DNA of 64,000 nucleotides from assembly GCF_000814025.1 (NCBI RefSeq), contig NZ_JWLL01000006.1, forward strand, positions 496,001-560,000. Reading direction: 5' to 3'. Both the position numbers and the translations under genes were made by a program. The notes under the pieces are model-generated. The model saw only the letters and a list, made by a program, of their open reading frames with translations. It searched no databases and was not told the DNA's origin. This document shows positions 46,090 through 54,394 of the stretch, in pieces (within the stretch, counting starts at the first letter, position 1; the number at the start of each line of letters is the position of its first letter). Source of the DNA: Tateyamaria sp. ANG-S1 (GTDB lineage Bacteria; Pseudomonadota; Alphaproteobacteria; Rhodobacterales; Rhodobacteraceae).

Positions 46090-47394
46090 CTATTTCTCCG
46101 GTATCAACCCTCGGGGGCTGAAACGTAGCACCAGAAGCAGGACAATCCCCATGGTCAAAAGTCGCATGTGGGCCGCACTGTCGAGCAGGTGTTCGCGCAG
46201 CCAGAAGCCGTCGGCCATGCCGGAGGTGACGACCTGCATCAGCCATAGGCCAATGGGCTCTACCATGACCCAGAGCCACCAGATCAGGAACCCACCGAGT
46301 ACCGCGCCGAGATTGTTGCCCGACCCACCCACGATGACCATGACCCAGACAAGGAAGGTGAAGCGCAGGGGCTGGTAGGTGCCGGGCGTGAGCTGGCCGT
46401 CGAGCGTAGTCATCATCGCCCCTGCGATGCCGCAGATGGCGGAGCCGAGGACGAAGATTTGGAGGTGGCGGGCTGTGACGTCCTTGCCCATGGCTTCGGC
46501 GGCCACCTCGTTGTCGCGGATGGCGCGCATCATGCGGCCCCAGGGCGAGTGCAGGGCGCGTTGGGCGAGGATGAAGAGGATCAGGAGGACCACGGTGAAG
46601 AGGCCCGCGTAGATCGCCTTGACCCAGAGGGTGGAGGCGGTGACCGGGTCGATGCCGAGGCTGGTGGCGCGTTCCACGAAGGTGTCACTGTTTTGCAGGT
46701 CAATCTCGTAGGGCGCGGGGCGCGGCAGGCCGACCACGTTTTTGACGCCGCGGGCGAGCCAGTCCTCGTTTTTGAGGATGGCGATGATGATTTCCGCGAT
46801 GCCGAGCGTGGCGATAGCGAGGTAGTCGGAGCGCAGGCCGAGGGCCGTTTTGCCGATGATCCACGCGGCCCCTGCGGCGAGCAGGCCGCCCACGGGCCAG
46901 GCCAGCAGCACCGGCAGGCCGAGGCCGCCGAGATAGCCTGTCGTGGCCGGGTTTATCGCCTCGACCGCTTGGACACCGCCGTCAAAGACGGCGCGGTAGA
47001 TGAAGAAGCCGACGATGAGGATGGCGAGCAGGCCGAGGGTGCGCATGCGCCCTTTGGGCAGGGCGTTGTAGGCGAGGATTGCGCCGACGATGGTGGCAGC
47101 ACCCAGGACAAGGGCGGTGATGACGCGCAGGCCGCCTGCGGCCCAGGCTTCACCCACCGGGGGCATGGCGACAAGGACGGTGGCGAGGCCGCCGAGCGCC
47201 ACGAAGCCCATGATGCCGACGTTGAACAGGCCCGCAAACCCCCATTGCAGGTTCACCCCCAGCGCCATGATGGCCGAGATGAGCCCGAAGTTCAGGATCG
47301 TGATGGCGAGGTTCCAGGACGTCATGATCCCGGTGCCGATCAGCAGCGCGGCGATGCAGCCGAAATAGAAGAGGTTGCGTGTGGTGTCGGTCAT
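46090..47394 (-). CDS. livM: branched-chain amino acid ABC transporter permease LivM
   Basis: A 434-residue permease of the HAAT family with about ten hydrophobic helices. The conserved LivM segments are LQWGFAGLFNVGIMGFVALGG, LGLRSDYLAIATLGIAEII (coupling region) and SPWGRMMRAIRDNEVAAEAMGK. It forms the heterodimeric channel with LivH. The ATG at 47394 overlaps the livH stop (ATGA). The protein is somewhat longer than many LivM proteins, with an extra loop around residues 120-170. Confidence 0.93.
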   Translation of the reverse strand: MTDTTRNLFYFGCIAALLIGTGIMTSWNLAITILNFGLISAIMALGVNLQWGFAGLFNVGIMGFVALGGLATVLVAMPPVGEAWAAGGLRVITALVLGAATIVGAILAYNALPKGRMRTLGLLAILIVGFFIYRAVFDGGVQAVEAINPATTGYLGGLGLPVLLAWPVGGLLAAGAAWIIGKTALGLRSDYLAIATLGIAEIIIAILKNEDWLARGVKNVVGLPRPAPYEIDLQNSDTFVERATSLGIDPVTASTLWVKAIYAGLFTVVLLILFILAQRALHSPWGRMMRAIRDNEVAAEAMGKDVTARHLQIFVLGSAICGIAGAMMTTLDGQLTPGTYQPLRFTFLVWVMVIVGGSGNNLGAVLGGFLIWWLWVMVEPIGLWLMQVVTSGMADGFWLREHLLDSAAHMRLLTMGIVLLLVLRFSPRGLIPEK

Positions 47395-48401
47395 ACCGCT
47401 TTCCCCGCAAAGAGGCCGGTGGGCTTGAACAGAAGCACGATCAGCAGGATCACGAAGCTGACGGCGAATTTGTAGTCGGTCGACAGAAGCTGGGCGAGGC
47501 CATCGGGCGCGAGGCTGTCGGGCAGGGCGTAGCCTGCGACCTTCTTCCAGGCGTAGGTGATCATCACTTCGGAGAAGGCGATGGTGAAGCCGCCCGCAAT
47601 GGCCCCCAGCGGGTTGCCGAGGCCGCCCACGATGGCGGAGGCGAAGATGGGCAGCAGAAGCTGGAAATAGACGAAGGGTTTGAAAGATTTGTCGAGGCCG
47701 TAGAGGACCCCTGCGACCGTTGCGAGCGCCGCGACGATCAGCCATGTGACCATGACCACCCGTTCGGGGTTGATGCCCGACAGGAGCGCGAGGTCTTCGT
47801 TGTCCGAGTAGGCCCGCATGGACTTGCCCGTGCGCGTGCGGTTCAGGAAGTAGAACAGGAGTGCGACCACGATGATGGCGGTGACGACCGTTATCCCTTG
47901 GGTCGTCTTGATCGCCAACCCTTCGTCGAGGCCGGTGAGCGCTTTGAACTGGCGGACCGAGATGATGAAGCGTTCTCCGTCGGAGAAGCGTTGGTCATCG
48001 GGGCCGATGATGAAGCGGACGAGGCCGTTCATGATGAACATGACGCCAAGCGAGACCATGACGAAGATGATCGGTTTGGCCTTTTGCCCGCGGTAGAAGC
48101 GATAGACGCCGCGGTCGGTGGCGAGGACGAGCAGGGCGCAGACGCCGATGCCGAAGGGCAGGGCGAGCAGCGCCGTGGGCAGGGGACCGGCGGAGATGCC
48201 CAGCCCTTGGAAGGCCCAGGTGATGAGGATGGTCGCCATGGTGCCAAACGCCATCGTGTCGCCGTGTGCGAAGTTGGAGAACCTGAGGATGCCGTAGATG
48301 AGCGTGACCCCGAGTGCGCCGAGAGCAAGTTGGGAGCCGTAGGCGATGGCGGGGATCAGGACGAAGTTCGACAGGGTGATGAAGGCGTTGAGGAGATCCA
48401 T
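47391..48401 (-). CDS. livH: branched-chain amino acid ABC transporter permease LivH
   Basis: A 336-residue permease with eight or more helices. Typical segments are GALGVTLIYGILRFSNFAHGD and TRTGKSMRAYSDNEDLALLSGI, the EAA-like coupling loop, and ASAIVGGLGNPLGAIAGG. It pairs with LivM. I chose the ATG at 48401, with AAGGA 9 nt upstream; it overlaps the stop of the preceding secreted-protein gene (TAATG). Confidence 0.94.
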   Translation of the reverse strand: MDLLNAFITLSNFVLIPAIAYGSQLALGALGVTLIYGILRFSNFAHGDTMAFGTMATILITWAFQGLGISAGPLPTALLALPFGIGVCALLVLATDRGVYRFYRGQKAKPIIFVMVSLGVMFIMNGLVRFIIGPDDQRFSDGERFIISVRQFKALTGLDEGLAIKTTQGITVVTAIIVVALLFYFLNRTRTGKSMRAYSDNEDLALLSGINPERVVMVTWLIVAALATVAGVLYGLDKSFKPFVYFQLLLPIFASAIVGGLGNPLGAIAGGFTIAFSEVMITYAWKKVAGYALPDSLAPDGLAQLLSTDYKFAVSFVILLIVLLFKPTGLFAGKAV

Positions 48402-48841
48402 TAGAATAGTCCTTCGCACGCGCCGGAGAACACTCGACGCTGATCTATCGTTTCGGCGTAATCAACGTAACGACGCGTTCTGACCGGCATCAGGGTGGCA
48501 GTGACGGTCGAGCTTTGGTCTTTGCGTGCAATGCCCACGGTGAGATTGCCATCGGACGCCCAGATCACGTCATTGGTGTTTACGATGGTCCAAGTTGTGT
48601 CGGTTAATCGGACTTCGTCCTTGGCTTCGCCAGCTTTGATCCAAGAGGCTTCCAGTTCTTCACCGTTCACCCATATTTTGCTGGCACTATCTGTCCTCCA
48701 AGCCAGCGTCATTTCACCAGCCTCACAGGGCTGGTCGTCGGAACAGATCCGCTGCAATATGCAAGTTCCCTCAGCAAACGCCGGGGCTGTAAAGAGCGAA
48801 AGCGGCAGAAGCGGTATTGCTTTATGCAAACCCATCCTCAT
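48401..48841 (-). CDS. hypothetical secreted protein inside the liv operon (146 aa)
   Basis: A 146-residue protein with a Sec signal (AIPLLPLSLFTAPAFA) and a mature part with several cysteines (GTCILQRICSDDQPCEAGE near the N-terminus and GACEGLF at the end). No family was recognised. The ATG at 48841 overlaps the livF stop (ATGA) and its own stop overlaps the livH start, so it is translated as part of the transporter operon. It may modify substrate capture in the periplasm. Confidence 0.75.
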   Translation of the reverse strand: MRMGLHKAIPLLPLSLFTAPAFAEGTCILQRICSDDQPCEAGEMTLAWRTDSASKIWVNGEELEASWIKAGEAKDEVRLTDTTWTIVNTNDVIWASDGNLTVGIARKDQSSTVTATLMPVRTRRYVDYAETIDQRRVFSGACEGLF

Positions 48842-49551
48842 CCCCCCAAAAAGCTTTTGCGCACTTCAGGATCGGCCAGCAATTCCTTGCCCGTTCCCGT
48901 ATACGCATTCCGGCCTTGCACCAGCACATAACCTTTGTCTGCAATCTCAAGCGCTTGGCGGGCGTTCTGTTCGACCATCAGGATCGGGATGCCGGTGCGG
49001 GCGACCTCGATGATACGGTCAAAGAGCTCGTCCATGACGATGGGGCTGACCCCGGCGGTGGGCTCGTCCAGCATCAGCACCTTGGGCTGGGTCATCAGCG
49101 CGCGGCCCACGGCGACCTGTTGGCGCTGACCGCCTGATAGCTCGCCCGCAGGCTGGCGCCGCTTTTCCTTGAGGATCGGGAACAGGTCATAGACCTGCGC
49201 CATCGTGTCCGAGAAATCGTCGCGCCGGATGAACGCACCCATTTCGAGGTTTTCCTCGACCGTCATGGAGGTGAAGATGTTCGACGTCTGTGGCACAAAC
49301 CCCATGCCCTTGCCGACACGGTCCTGCGGGGTGAGGGCGGTGATATCCTCGCCATCCAGCCGCACCGATCCTTGGCGTACGTCGAGCATGCCGAACACAG
49401 CCTTCATCGCGGTGGATTTGCCCGCACCATTGGGGCCAACGATCACTGCAATCTCGCCCGGCTCGACGGCCACAGTGCAATCGTGCAGGATGTCGGGCCC
49501 GGCGCCATAGCCGCCCGTCATCGTGTCGCCGATCAGGAAGGGATCGCTCAT
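48838..49551 (-). CDS. livF: branched-chain amino acid ABC transporter ATP-binding protein LivF
   Basis: A 237-residue ABC ATPase. Walker A is GPNGAGKSTAMKAVFG, the Q-loop is FVPQTSNIFTSMTVEENL, the signature is ELSGGQRQQVAVGRAL, Walker B is VLMLDEPTAGVSP and the switch His-region is replaced by the typical LivF ILMVEQNARQAL. The start at 49551 begins the conserved segment, 1 nt after the upstream secreted-protein gene. Confidence 0.95.
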   Translation of the reverse strand: MSDPFLIGDTMTGGYGAGPDILHDCTVAVEPGEIAVIVGPNGAGKSTAMKAVFGMLDVRQGSVRLDGEDITALTPQDRVGKGMGFVPQTSNIFTSMTVEENLEMGAFIRRDDFSDTMAQVYDLFPILKEKRRQPAGELSGGQRQQVAVGRALMTQPKVLMLDEPTAGVSPIVMDELFDRIIEVARTGIPILMVEQNARQALEIADKGYVLVQGRNAYTGTGKELLADPEVRKSFLGG

Positions 49552-49552
49552 G

Positions 49553-50107
49553 TCAGTTGAATTCCAGGTTAGCCAGTGATGTTTCGTGCACCGCCTCAAG
49601 CTCGCCAAAGGTCATGTTTTCCTTGGCCCGGCGCCCCTGCAATTCGGTAAAGACCATCATCAGGGCCTCAGGCCTCTGGACGACCTCGACCACATAGATG
49701 GCAAAGGTGCCGCCATTGCCGTTCAGCCCCTCGAAATAGGCGCGTTCGGCAGTTTGGCCTGCAAGGGTCGAGGGGCCGACGCGCACCTCCTCGATCGACG
49801 CTGCCCCGGCGCCGCCGATGTCCATGAATTGTCGCAGCATCATGCGCATGGCGTCGTCGGGGCTTTTGATCTCGCGGTCATAGGGCATCACGACCACGTT
49901 CGAGACCACGAGGTTTCCGTCGATGCGGAAGCGGTATCCGCCAATGAGATCGGGAAAGGCGTATGTGGCGGACCAGCTTTGCCATTGCTCGATCTCTGAG
50001 CAGTAGGTGACGTTGGGCATGATCGGATCACAGGTGTCTGCCGCTAGCGGGGTCGCCAAGGCTATCCCAAGAACCGCAGCGCTTGCCAAACTTGCCGTGC
50101 GTTTCAT
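49553..50107 (-). CDS. hypothetical secreted protein inside the liv operon (184 aa)
   Basis: A 184-residue protein with a signal peptide (MKRTASLASAAVLGIALATPLAA) and a mature part with CDPIMPNVTYC near the start, which may form a disulfide. No known family was recognised. It lies between livG and livF, 1 nt from livF. Its ribosome binding site CAGGGAAG comes from a dispersed repeat element directly upstream. A periplasmic accessory role for the importer is a guess. Confidence 0.75.
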   Translation of the reverse strand: MKRTASLASAAVLGIALATPLAADTCDPIMPNVTYCSEIEQWQSWSATYAFPDLIGGYRFRIDGNLVVSNVVVMPYDREIKSPDDAMRMMLRQFMDIGGAGAASIEEVRVGPSTLAGQTAERAYFEGLNGNGGTFAIYVVEVVQRPEALMMVFTELQGRRAKENMTFGELEAVHETSLANLEFN

Positions 50108-50156
50108 CTTCCCTGTTTTAGAAAAATCCCGGGGGTGTGGGGGCTGGCCCCCACGG
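50108..50156. repeat. dispersed 28-nt element plus GC hairpin (copy B), between livG and secreted-protein gene
   Basis: CTTCCCTGTTTTAGAAAAAT is followed by CCCGGGGG and a GTGGGGG-CTGG-CCCCCAC hairpin (50137-50154). The first 28 nt match the copies at 25.2 and 63.0 kb except for two or three bases. Read on the minus strand (the operon direction) the hairpin comes first, then an interrupted T-run, then CAGGGAAG immediately before an ATG. It may reduce read-through from livG while providing translation initiation for the next gene. Confidence 0.7.
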
Positions 50157-50166
50157 ACATGTGCCG

Positions 50167-50949
50167 TCATGCGCCCACCTTGTCCTTGTTCTTGAGGCCG
50201 GTGCCCAGATACGCCTCGATCACCTGTTCGTTCGCCTTTATCTCGTCCAGCGTGCCCTCGGCCAGCACCTTGCCCTCGGCCATGCAGATGACGGGGTCGC
50301 AGATCTTGCCGATGAAATCCATGTCGTGTTCGATCACGACAAAGGTGTAGTTGCGTTCCTTGTTCAGCCGCAGGATAGCGTCGCCGATGGTGTTGAGAAG
50401 CGTGCGGTTCACGCCTGCGCCGACCTCGTCCAGAAACACGATCTTGGCGTCGACCATCATGGTGCGGCCCAGTTCCAGCAGTTTCTTCTGACCGCCCGAC
50501 ACCTGGCCCGCCTTGTGGTCGGACAGGTGTTCGATGGTCAGGAATTCGAGCACCTCGTCGGCTTTCGCGGCCAGCGCGCGTTCCTCGTCTGCGATGCGTT
50601 TGCGTCCGAACCACGTGTTCCACAGCGTCTCGCCCGTTTGGTCGCCGGGCACCATCATCAGGTTCTCGCGGCAGGACATGGACGAAAACTCATGCGCGAT
50701 CTGGAAGGTGCGCAGGAGCCCCTTGTGGAAGAGGGTGTGCGGCGGCAGGCCGGTGATGTCCTCGCCATCCATGGTCACGCGACCGGAGGTTGGTTGAAGA
50801 ACGCCCGCGATCACGTTGAAAAGGGTGGTTTTTCCAGCGCCGTTCGGGCCGATGAGGCCGGTGATGGAGCCCGGTTCGATGGACAGCGACGCGCCGTCCA
50901 CGGCGTGAAAGCCCCCGAAATGCTTGTGGATGTCGTCAACGACGATCAT
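50167..50949 (-). CDS. livG: branched-chain amino acid ABC transporter ATP-binding protein LivG
   Basis: A 260-residue ABC ATPase. Walker A is GPNGAGKTTLFNVIAG, the LivG-type Q-loop region is RTFQIAHEFSSMSCRENLM, the signature is QVSGGQKKLLELGR and Walker B is IVFLDEVGAGVN. The variant GQKKLL and DEVGAGVN suit this family. It begins at MIVVDDIHKHFGG (50949). Confidence 0.94.
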   Translation of the reverse strand: MIVVDDIHKHFGGFHAVDGASLSIEPGSITGLIGPNGAGKTTLFNVIAGVLQPTSGRVTMDGEDITGLPPHTLFHKGLLRTFQIAHEFSSMSCRENLMMVPGDQTGETLWNTWFGRKRIADEERALAAKADEVLEFLTIEHLSDHKAGQVSGGQKKLLELGRTMMVDAKIVFLDEVGAGVNRTLLNTIGDAILRLNKERNYTFVVIEHDMDFIGKICDPVICMAEGKVLAEGTLDEIKANEQVIEAYLGTGLKNKDKVGA

Positions 50950-50991
50950 GTGCTTCCCCGTGCTGTCTTGGGACAGTCTTGGCAAATTGAA

Positions 50992-51019
50992 ACAGCCCGA
51001 GGATTGCGCCACGGGCTGT
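50992..51019 (-). terminator. stem-loop between livJ and livG (attenuator-like)
   Basis: ACAGCCCG (50992-50999) pairs with CGGGCTGT (51012-51019) across a 12-nt loop. On the minus strand the stem is followed by TTCAATTT. Such a hairpin after the binding-protein gene commonly lowers transcription of the permease and ATPase genes and stabilises the upstream message, giving excess binding protein. Confidence 0.55.
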
Positions 51020-51039
51020 CTGGTCAAGTCAAATGGCGT

Positions 51040-52227
51040 TTAGCGGAACTTGGCCGTGGTGATTTCACCGCCTTCGATGACGATCTGGCGGTAGTTGCCC
51101 GCAGATTCACCGCCGCCGATCAGTTCGACAGCCGTTGCGCCCACATAGTCGATGTCGCCACCGTCCTTGAGGATTTGCAGCGCCTTGGCTAGCTCACCGG
51201 GGAAGATCTGTTCGCCGGGCGCGTTGGCCACGTCCATCACATGCTCTTTGAAGACATTGCTGTCTTTGGAGCCTGCGGCTTCCATCGCCAGCATGATCAG
51301 GGCTGCGGCGTCGTAGCTTTCGGGTGTGAAGGGCGATGTGGCGTCGAATGCGTCGCCGACCATTTCGGCAAACATCGCAGCGCCTTCGCTGTCCGTGCCG
51401 GGGTGCTGACCGGTGGAGCCTTCGATCTCGTCCCCGAAGTTTTCGGCCAGTTGTGCGCCGATCATGCCGTCGGGGAAGTGAAACGTGTCGAATGCGCCGG
51501 AATCGAGGGCCGCGCGTACGATGCCGGAGCCGCCCTGGTCCACGTAACCGGCAACCACCAGACGCTCACCGCCTGCAGCCGCAAGTGCACCAACCTCGGC
51601 GGAGTAGTCCGCCTTGCCGTCTTCGTGTGCTGCGCTGATCGTCACTGTGCCCCCTGCGGCCTCGAATGCCGCCTGGAAGCTGTCGGCGAGACCCTTGCCG
51701 TAGTCGTTGTTGGTGTAGGTGACCGCGACTTCCTTGATCCCTTCTTCCATCAGCACTTCGGTCATCACGACGCCCTGGCGTGCGTCAGAGGGGGCTGTGC
51801 GGAAGAACAGGCCGTTGTCTTCGTTGTCGTTGTGCGACAGGCCGGGCGAGGTGGCCGAGGGCGAGATCATCACGACGCCATTGGCCACGGCCACGTTGTT
51901 CAGGATCGCGCCGGTCACACCGGAGCAGTCGGCGCCCATGATCGCGTTCACCTGATCGGACGTCACCAGACGCTCGGCTGCGGCTGTGGCTGCACCGGCG
52001 TCTACGCAAGTAGAATCCGCGCGCACCGACGACACAGAGGCGCCGTCCAGAAGCAGGCCACTGTCGGTCACTTCCTTCATCGCCAGTTCCGCGCCATCCG
52101 CCATGGACGGTGTCAGCGATTCAATGGGGCCGGTGAAGCCCAGAATGACGCCGATCTTGACGTCGTCCGCAAAGGCCGTTCCCGCCATCAGCGCCGTTGC
52201 AGCCGTAGCCGTAAGCAGTTTTTTCAT
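51040..52227 (-). CDS. livJ: branched-chain amino acid-type substrate-binding protein
   Basis: A 395-residue periplasmic binding protein (peripla_BP_6, type I fold). The signal peptide is residues 1-20 (MKKLLTATAATALMAGTAFA). The mature part begins DVKIGVILGFTGPIESLTPS, and MISPSATSPGLS and VTYTNNDYGKGLADSF are ligand-cleft segments typical of this family. The substrate may be a branched-chain or other amino acid or an amide; sequence does not settle it. It is the first gene of the liv operon, as expected for a protein needed in excess. Confidence 0.93.
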   Translation of the reverse strand: MKKLLTATAATALMAGTAFADDVKIGVILGFTGPIESLTPSMADGAELAMKEVTDSGLLLDGASVSSVRADSTCVDAGAATAAAERLVTSDQVNAIMGADCSGVTGAILNNVAVANGVVMISPSATSPGLSHNDNEDNGLFFRTAPSDARQGVVMTEVLMEEGIKEVAVTYTNNDYGKGLADSFQAAFEAAGGTVTISAAHEDGKADYSAEVGALAAAGGERLVVAGYVDQGGSGIVRAALDSGAFDTFHFPDGMIGAQLAENFGDEIEGSTGQHPGTDSEGAAMFAEMVGDAFDATSPFTPESYDAAALIMLAMEAAGSKDSNVFKEHVMDVANAPGEQIFPGELAKALQILKDGGDIDYVGATAVELIGGGESAGNYRQIVIEGGEITTAKFR

Positions 52228-52397
52228 GTATTTACTCCCTGTGGATCTGCTGTCCTGCAGCGGAGCCTATGCGCGGCTTTCGAAAAAGAAAAGACGAATA
52301 GTCTGCCCGCACCTGCGGGCCTGGACCCACGAGAATGTGGGTGGCATAGGCCGTTGTCGTGCCTACGTATCGTGCAACCCATCAAGGAGGATGCCCG

Positions 52398-53486
52398 ATG
52401 TACCGTTTCGCCGCCCTGAGCCTTGCCCTTTTGCCTGCGACAGCGCTTGCGCTGGACACCGAACAGGGGGCCGTGACCGTGACCCCTGTTGTGACCGGCC
52501 TAGATGCGCCGTGGGGTGTGGCCGAGCTGCCCGATGGGTCGTTTCTGGTGACCGAGCGGGATGGGGCGCTTGTGCTTTCCAGGGGCGGAGAAAACCGGGA
52601 GGTGTCTGGTGTGCCAGACGTTGTGGCGGAGGGGCAGGGCGGTCTGTTGGACATCACCCTGGCCCGCGATTTTGACACCACCCGCACGCTGTTTCTGACC
52701 TATTCCAAGCCGCAGCGGGGGGGATCGGGCACTGCGCTGGCCGCAGCGGAGCTGAGCGCGGACGGCACGCAGCTTGAGAACCTGCGGGACCTTTTTGAAA
52801 GCGCGCCGGTTGGGCGTACCGGCCGCCACTATGGCAGCCGGGTGATTGAGGCCCCGGATGGCACGCTTTTTGTGACGACGGGCGACCGGGGTGATCGTCC
52901 TTCGGCGCAGGACCGCAGCAACCACAACGGGGCGGTGATCCGGGTGACCCGCGATGGCAACGTGCCCGCCGACAACCCGTTTCTGGGGCAGGAGGGTGTG
53001 CAGCCGCACATCTGGTCCTATGGCCATCGCAACCCGCAGGGCGCGGGCCTTGATGCGAGCGGTCAGTTGTGGACCGCCGAACATGGTGCGCGCGGCGGGG
53101 ATGAGGTGAACAAGGTGCAGCGCGGGGCGAACTTTGGTTGGCCGGTGATTTCCTATGGCGTGCATTACTCCGGGCGCAGCATCGGGGAAGGCACCGCGCA
53201 GGAGGGGATGGAGCAGCCTGCCTTTTACTGGGATCCGTCCATGGCGCCGTCGGGCCTGATGATCTACCAGGGCGACATGTTCCCGGAATGGCGCGGGGAC
53301 ATGTTCGTGGGCTCGCTCAAGTTCAGCTATATCTCGCGGCTGGAGATGGACGGCGACACGGTGCGCGAGGTCGAACAGATCGAAGGGGACGAGACGCTGC
53401 GCGTGCGCGACATTGTCGAGGCCCCCGACGGCAGCATCCTGTTCATTTCGGTGGGCAATGGCACGGTCTACCGGATGACGCGGTAA
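52398..53486 (+). CDS. PQQ-dependent aldose sugar dehydrogenase-like protein
   Basis: A 362-residue exported protein. The signal peptide is residues 1-18 (YRFAALSLALLPATALA). It has the six-bladed propeller of the GSDH family: GLDAPWGVAELPDGSFLVTE, the catalytic-region HYGSRVIEAPDGTLFVTTGD, SYGHRNPQGAG and EHGARGGDEVNKV, where the His and Arg residues bind PQQ and sugar. It probably oxidises aldoses in the periplasm. AAGGAGG lies 7 nt before the ATG at 52398. Two short hairpins lie in the upstream region. Confidence 0.91.
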   Translation: MYRFAALSLALLPATALALDTEQGAVTVTPVVTGLDAPWGVAELPDGSFLVTERDGALVLSRGGENREVSGVPDVVAEGQGGLLDITLARDFDTTRTLFLTYSKPQRGGSGTALAAAELSADGTQLENLRDLFESAPVGRTGRHYGSRVIEAPDGTLFVTTGDRGDRPSAQDRSNHNGAVIRVTRDGNVPADNPFLGQEGVQPHIWSYGHRNPQGAGLDASGQLWTAEHGARGGDEVNKVQRGANFGWPVISYGVHYSGRSIGEGTAQEGMEQPAFYWDPSMAPSGLMIYQGDMFPEWRGDMFVGSLKFSYISRLEMDGDTVREVEQIEGDETLRVRDIVEAPDGSILFISVGNGTVYRMTR

Positions 53487-53526
53487 AAAGGGCGCGTTAG
53501 GGTGCGGGCTGGAAGAGGAGACACCC

Positions 53527-53900
53527 ATGACCATTGCCCGACTGGACCATGTAAATCTGCGGACAACCCGGCTGGCCGAAATGAGCCAGTGGTATGATGA
53601 GGTCCTTGGCCTCAGGGCCGGGGATCGGCCCAATTTCGCGATGGACGGTGCGTGGCTTTATGCCGGTGATGTGGCGGCCGTGCATCTGGTCGCGGTTGAG
53701 GCGGAAGACGCGGTTGGGTCGGAAGCGGCGTTGAAGCTGGAGCATTTTGCCTTTCGCGGGCAGGGGGATGCGGAGGCGTTCCAACGCAGGTTGCAAGAGC
53801 GCGGTGTGTCGTTCCGCCGATCGAGGCGATGAACCTTGTGGCCTTCAACATCTGGGACCCGGATGGCAACCACATCCACGTGGATTTTATCGCCGACTAG
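53527..53900 (+). pseudogene. VOC/glyoxalase family gene with a frameshift
   Basis: The frame opens with TIARLDHVNLRTTRLAEMSQ, a standard glyoxalase/VOC start, and continues to GVSFRRSRR where a stop occurs at 53830-53832. The missing C-terminal part, PIEAMNLVAFNIWDPDGNHI then HVDFIAD, a classic VOC ending, is encoded in another frame from about 53818 to the TAG at 53898-53900. One base lost (or two gained) near 53811-53820 (TTCCGCCGATCG) explains this. It is either a real recent pseudogene or a sequencing error; programmed frameshifting is less likely as no slippery site is seen. Confidence 0.8.
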
Positions 53901-54088
53901 GTGTCGTCTTCGTCATCCCGCGCCATGCACGTCAGCTCGTGGGTCAGCTGTTTTGCATAACGGCGTTGCCTGCGCCGTGCCTTGGCCGCCGTGGCACGCC
54001 AGCCTTCGCGCTTGTCGGTGACGATTTCGTCGAGATCATCGGCCACTTCAACGCGCCGGGCGTCTTTCGGTGAGGTGCGTTTGGGCAT
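53897..54088 (-). CDS. small basic hypothetical protein (63 aa)
   Basis: A 63-residue protein rich in Arg, Lys, Asp and Glu (PKRTSPKDARRVEVADDLDE, then KARRRQRRYAKQLTHEL). It looks soluble, with a predicted helix. No family was recognised. It starts 3 nt after the 100-residue gene upstream and is probably the last gene of the ubiG-type operon. Its stop overlaps the end of the VOC gene on the other strand. Confidence 0.6.
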   Translation of the reverse strand: MPKRTSPKDARRVEVADDLDEIVTDKREGWRATAAKARRRQRRYAKQLTHELTCMARDDEDDT

Positions 54089-54091
54089 CGC

Positions 54092-54394
54092 TCAGGCCCT
54101 GTCCCGCAGCTTGCCGCGCCATGCGAGCGACTGGCGGTTCAGCGCGTGCAGATCGGCGCGGCCTGAGATGATGTCGTTGCAAAGAGCCACGGCGGCTTGG
54201 GCCTTGGCCGGGGTCAGGTGCTTGTAGGCCGGGCGGTCGATATGGTCGTACCAGACCCCGCCACAGATGTTGTCCAGCACGATGCGTTGAAAGCAGTGGT
54301 CGTTGCGCACGGGCCACGTCCGTCCCTGATCTGCCGCCATCTGCGGCAGAACCTCGCGTGTGAGTGTGAGGTAGCGGTTGACCGGATCCTTCAT
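54092..54394 (-). CDS. conserved hypothetical protein (100 aa)
   Basis: A 100-residue protein beginning KDPVNRYLTLTREVLPQMA. It has distinctive conserved-looking Cys, His and Trp residues: NDHCFQRIVLDNICGGVWYD then HIDRPAYKHL. Relatives in Rhodobacteraceae are sometimes labelled GCN5-related acetyltransferase, but no acetyl-CoA motif is present. Its ATG overlaps the stop of the ubiG-like gene (ATGA), so it is in the same operon. Confidence 0.72.
   Translation of the reverse strand: MKDPVNRYLTLTREVLPQMAADQGRTWPVRNDHCFQRIVLDNICGGVWYDHIDRPAYKHLTPAKAQAAVALCNDIISGRADLHALNRQSLAWRGKLRDRA

Noticed and set aside
46459-48404. Long rightward open frames opposite livM and livH, very rich in Asp, Glu and Gly
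   Set aside because: Complementary to hydrophobic permease codons; the acidic composition is the expected mirror of Leu/Val/Ala codons.
54092-54394. GCN5-type acetyltransferase identity for the 100-residue protein
   Set aside because: No acetyl-CoA-binding motif (R/Q-x-x-G-x-G/A) is present and the length is too short.
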